NCBI GenBank assembly: GCA_038247465.1
Contig: JBBRUV010000027.1
Span: forward strand, 1 to 22,015
Source of the DNA: JBBRNH01 sp038247465
GTDB lineage: Bacteria > Bacteroidota > Bacteroidia > Cytophagales > Spirosomataceae
Length of the DNA: 22,015 bases
Reading direction: 5' to 3'
A program made the translations under genes and the position numbers. Of this stretch, positions 20,450 through 22,015 are shown piece by piece. The notes beneath the pieces are model-generated. The model ran no database searches. It worked only from the letters and a program-made list of their open reading frames with translations, and was not told the origin of the DNA. Position 1 is the first letter of the stretch, and every line of letters starts with the position of its first letter.

Positions 20450-20785
20450 TCAGCTTCTGGCCGCCACAAGACCGTAATCCCTCTTGGTTCGGATGATGTA
20501 GTTCGAGACGACATTCTCGGCCTCATCCCAGACGCGTTACGTACTCTATTTTTTTCTGAGCGATACCACGCTATCCAGCAACAAATTGCTCGACCAAATA
20601 AAACTCGCGTCGTTACGGGTGTTATCAAAAATATTGGTGAAGTTGGTGTAAGCCGGTTTGATATCGACCCCCACTGTCGCGTTGGTAAACAGGGTTGCCG
20701 TTGGTCAGGCGGTATCGCCGTAAAATGTTGCCAGGTTTTTGATGAAGGCACCATGGACTGGCAGGGTATTCCTACGAGATGCGGG
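20450..20785 (-). pseudogene. Degraded coding remnant between the ligase and Gfo/Idh genes
   Basis: One minus-strand frame reads like protein but is interrupted: GAFIKNLATFYGDTA, TGA at 20705, then TLFTNATVGVDIKPAYTNF and IFDNTRNDASFIWSSNLLL, TAG at 20546 and TAA at 20537, then RVWDEAENVVSNYIIRTK and a final TGA at 20450. Codon choice in these pieces (ACC, AAC, GCG, CTG) resembles neighbouring genes. I do not recognise the family; it may be the end of a secreted or surface protein. Two other frames across the block are also open (minus, continuous with the ligase; plus, about 20421-20821), but they read less naturally. Confidence 0.4.
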
Positions 20786-20817
20786 TTATTTCTTAGCCAC
20801 GATCCGATCATACTCGC

Positions 20818-21822
20818 TTAGCAAGGCTTGCACAATTGCTCTATCACCCAATTGGTGCGGGCTGCCGACTCGCCGGGGCTGGCGCAGGAACCTACGCCGT
20901 TCAGCTCATTGATGATGGTTTGGATAAAGGGCTGCTGGATATTTTTAGGAATGTCGAATGTAAAGCGTTGGCTGGGTTGCCCTTCGAGCTGGAGGGTAAC
21001 AGAATGGTCGCCGAAGAAGGGGAACGAGATTTGGCCTTTGCTGCCCACAATAGTCGTCAGTTCTTTGTCGCTTTCAGTATTGGCGGCAAAACACCAGGTG
21101 CCGGTGCCCATTATGCCACTGTCAAAAACGAAATTGCCCAGCACAATGTCGTCGGCAGGGTAGGCACCGCCCTGATTTTTAGCGAATCCCTGCGCTTTTA
21201 CGATGGGGCCAAACAGAAAATCGAGCATGTCTAACTGATGACAACCCAGATCATAAAAATAGCCTCCACCGGCAATGTCGGGGTTGGCGCGCCAGTTGTT
21301 CAGATTATCCGATTGCCCCACGATATCGGGCTGAATGGGTTTTTGAACGCACACATCCACAAAGCGTACCTCGCCAATGGCGTTGGTATCGAGCAACTCT
21401 TTGATTTTCAAGAAATTGGGTAGCGCACGCCGGTAATAGGCCACGTAAAGCGGCACCTGCGCCCGTTGGCAGGCATCAATCATGGCCAAACACTCCTGAT
21501 GGGTGCGGGCCATTGGCTTCTCGACATAGACGATTTTACCGGCGGCTGCGGCCCGAATGGCGTAATCTGCGTGGTAGTTGGGCGGGGTGGCAATGTAGAT
21601 GGCCTGAATGTCGGGGTCGTTGATGAGTTCATCGGCGTTGGCCGACCAATGGGGAACGCCATGCCGTTCGGCAAAATCCTGCGCCAGTTCGCCCGACCGG
21701 CGCATCACGGCAACCAGTGCCGAACCCGCCACGTTCTGAAACGCGGGGCCACTTTTTACTTCGCACACATCGCCTACGCCAATGATGCCCCAGTTGATGG
21801 GGTTAGGGAAATTTGATTCCAT
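20818..21822 (-). CDS. Gfo/Idh/MocA-family oxidoreductase, C-terminus probably frameshifted
   Basis: This NAD(P)-dependent sugar/cyclitol oxidoreductase family has an N-terminal Rossmann domain and a C-terminal alpha/beta domain. The 334-residue product shows the nucleotide-binding GIIGVGDVC (12-20), IATPPNYHADYA, the EKPMA motif with catalytic-type K102 (101-105), and GGGYFYDLGCHQLDML in the substrate domain. The substrate is unknown. The frame ends NWVIEQLCKPC. One inserted base near 20835 would instead continue as IVQALLSEYDRIVAKK to a TAA at 20786, a more natural helical end. So about 15 residues were probably lost through a single-base deletion or a sequencing error. The catalytic part is intact. 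Confidence 0.9.
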   Translation of the reverse strand: MESNFPNPINWGIIGVGDVCEVKSGPAFQNVAGSALVAVMRRSGELAQDFAERHGVPHWSANADELINDPDIQAIYIATPPNYHADYAIRAAAAGKIVYVEKPMARTHQECLAMIDACQRAQVPLYVAYYRRALPNFLKIKELLDTNAIGEVRFVDVCVQKPIQPDIVGQSDNLNNWRANPDIAGGGYFYDLGCHQLDMLDFLFGPIVKAQGFAKNQGGAYPADDIVLGNFVFDSGIMGTGTWCFAANTESDKELTTIVGSKGQISFPFFGDHSVTLQLEGQPSQRFTFDIPKNIQQPFIQTIINELNGVGSCASPGESAARTNWVIEQLCKPC

Positions 21823-22015
21823 GTTTTTGTGAATGTTGGGTTTGATGGAAATATATAGGTCTGTGTATCATGAATTTGGGTGCAATTCAAATTGTCGCTT
21901 CCAGATTTCAGTAGAGTAATCTTCTTTTAATCAATGAGTTATATTCTCAAGATAGGGCCATAGCTTCTCAGAACATGCCTTGTCAGGCCTGTAACGGGAC
22001 CGACCCCGCAAGCTA
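21823..22015. other. Right-edge intergenic region, no supported gene
   Basis: About 190 bp upstream of the Gfo/Idh gene are A/T-rich and contain TATATTTC (minus strand, near 21855-21862), a possible one-mismatch -7 box. From about 21955 to the edge two minus-strand frames are open for 23-27 codons (for example RGRSRYRPDKACSEKLWPYL), which could be the end of an off-window gene or a transposase fragment, but nothing can be assigned. Confidence 0.3.

Noticed and set aside
20347..20811. 155-residue N-terminal extension of the CoA ligase
   Set aside because: The extension is Arg/Pro/Ser/Trp-rich with no relation to adenylate-forming enzymes, and the ATG at 20346 gives the normal family length.
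21955..22015. Possible transposase fragment at the right edge
   Set aside because: Only 23-27 codons are visible in two competing frames and neither has a decisive motif.

Overview
The window looks like a chromosomal segment of a Bacteroidota, probably a Cytophagales bacterium of the Spirosoma/Cytophagaceae type. This is inferred from several sequence features: the proteins have a Bacteroidota character (CcmD-family protein beside a CXXXY-type CcmE, secreted GH20 hexosaminidase with a C-terminal discoidin-like domain, TMTC-like TPR membrane protein). Most starts lack a Shine-Dalgarno sequence, and several genes are preceded by the Bacteroidota -7 box TAnnTTTG with TTG/TTTG about 20 nt upstream. 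No rRNA, tRNA, CRISPR array or intact insertion sequence was found.

Layout. Positions 1-440 (minus) hold a frameshifted small gene overlapped by an ORF that leaves the window. recA (552-1643, plus) ends at a strong terminator and is followed by a decayed hicBA toxin-antitoxin pair (1760-2154, plus). gltA citrate synthase (minus) follows, then a small lipoprotein (plus) that converges with an Ldh/MDH2-family oxidoreductase (minus), then a small secreted/membrane protein (plus) that converges across a long inverted repeat with a large TMTC-like TPR membrane protein (minus), then a 41-residue membrane peptide (minus). From 8505 a plus-strand run encodes a GH20 beta-N-acetylhexosaminidase, a ModB-like permease and a ModC-like ATPase. 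It meets, stop codon on stop codon, a truncated Uma2-family gene (minus).

Positions 12776-17881 (minus) are a cytochrome c maturation (System I) cluster read in the order ccmB, ccmC, ccmD-like, ccmE, ccmF. Between ccmB and ccmC sits a dead toxin-antitoxin module, its antitoxin broken by a 16-bp tandem duplication, next to an imperfect inverted repeat. The cluster is followed by an outer-membrane beta-barrel-like protein (plus), a fatty-acid-CoA-ligase-like AMP-binding enzyme (minus), about 470 bp of degraded sequence, and a Gfo/Idh/MocA oxidoreductase (minus) whose C-terminus appears frameshifted. The last 190 bp contain no gene I can support.

Overall this is mostly housekeeping DNA: DNA repair, TCA cycle, haem/cytochrome c assembly and fatty acid activation. 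The most unusual signal is in the spaces between these genes, where at least two and probably three small toxin-antitoxin-like modules have decayed in different ways (nonsense codon, truncation with a new hydrophobic tail, small tandem duplication, single-base frameshift). The working ccm cluster appears to be a CXXXY-type variant of System I.
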